Positions 36,714 to 36,875 of a DNA stretch of 36,875 nucleotides are shown here, piece by piece. The notes below the pieces were generated by a model. The model was not told the DNA's origin and did no database searches. It worked only from the letters and a program-made list of their open reading frames with translations. Position 1 is the stretch's first letter. Every line of letters begins with the position of its first letter. A program made the position numbers and the translations under genes. The DNA is from Algoriphagus boseongensis (GTDB taxonomy: Bacteria; Bacteroidota; Bacteroidia; Cytophagales; Cyclobacteriaceae), in contig NZ_SNYF01000010.1 of assembly GCF_004362805.1 (NCBI RefSeq), forward strand, positions 115,696 to 152,570, written 5' to 3'.

Positions 36714-36875
36714 TTACATGGTATCCACCTTCTTTTGTCTGCCGGTGTAGCCGTAGGAGGTCTTGCCCACTCTCAGCTCAGTACGTCTGTTCAGCTGGTG
36801 CATCGCAGGGGTACAGGTCACCTCGTCACAGTTGTGGATAGGTCGGGTCTTGCCAAACCACTGGTACTCCAGTCT
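36714..36875 (-). CDS. OmpA-family protein, C-terminal fragment (5' end outside window)
   Basis: Read on the minus strand, an open frame runs from the window edge to a TAA at 36716-36714, giving 53 residues. The segment CTPAMHQLNRRTELRV matches the end of the OmpA/peptidoglycan-binding domain (typically HQ-x-NRRTE). Such domains anchor outer-membrane or lipoproteins to peptidoglycan. Two Cys residues precede this motif. Of the 155 bases at 36721-36875, 86 are G or C, visibly more than nearby genes, and codons such as CTG, GGC and ACC dominate, which may reflect high expression. It is convergent with the rluF-like gene. Confidence 0.75.
   Translation of the reverse strand, partial: RLEYQWFGKTRPIHNCDEVTCTPAMHQLNRRTELRVGKTSYGYTGRQKKVDTM

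Overview
The window looks like chromosomal DNA of a Bacteroidota bacterium, most likely Cytophagales/Cyclobacteriaceae (Algoriphagus-like). Supporting signs are two proteins with type IX secretion (T9SS) C-terminal sorting domains, an Oar-type TonB-dependent receptor with a carboxypeptidase-regulatory-like plug domain, a hydrolase/adaptor/RND/TolC efflux operon, DUF4105 and DUF481 proteins, weak Shine-Dalgarno sites and several TAnnTTTG promoter elements. The genus is inference. I see no transposase, integrase, phage gene or CRISPR array.

Layout. 1-3454 (+) is the 3' part of a large repeat adhesin: Ig-like repeats (two perfectly identical at DNA level), two glycine-rich modules and a T9SS tail. 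3491-7843 (-) encodes a 1450-residue membrane-anchored AsmA/DUF748-like protein in which I count seven ~177-residue internal repeats. 7844-8886 is AT-rich and has no protein gene, but holds two paralogous tRNA-like genes on the minus strand, each with its own terminator. 8887-14820 has housekeeping genes: an RluA-family pseudouridine synthase, a PLP-dependent D-cysteine desulfhydrase/ACC deaminase-like enzyme, an AlbA_2/winged-helix protein, uvrB and a DUF4105 protein. 14841-17147 is a second T9SS cargo protein. 17203-19003 is a GntP-family permease plus a RidA-like protein, convergent with an MltF-like lytic transglycosylase (19000-20391).

20528-26811 (-) is a tightly coupled efflux operon (alpha/beta hydrolase, adaptor, RND pump, TolC) ending in a strong terminator, with a palindromic candidate operator upstream. 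Then follow a DUF481 outer-membrane protein, the TonB-dependent receptor, a YhhN-type membrane protein, aspS, an M23 peptidase, an RluF-type pseudouridine synthase and, at the right edge, the GC-richer C-terminus of an OmpA-like protein.

Most of the window concerns the cell envelope (surface adhesion, T9SS cargo, efflux, peptidoglycan turnover, nutrient import), with RNA modification, DNA repair and aminoacylation genes between. The most unusual content is the tRNA-like pair. Each has a leucine-type D arm and a long variable arm of 55 or 57 nt, but anticodon GUC and G73, the main AspRS identity nucleotides. The copies differ almost only in the variable arm, where one base pair shows a compensatory change. 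This suggests a maintained RNA family rather than decayed tRNAs.
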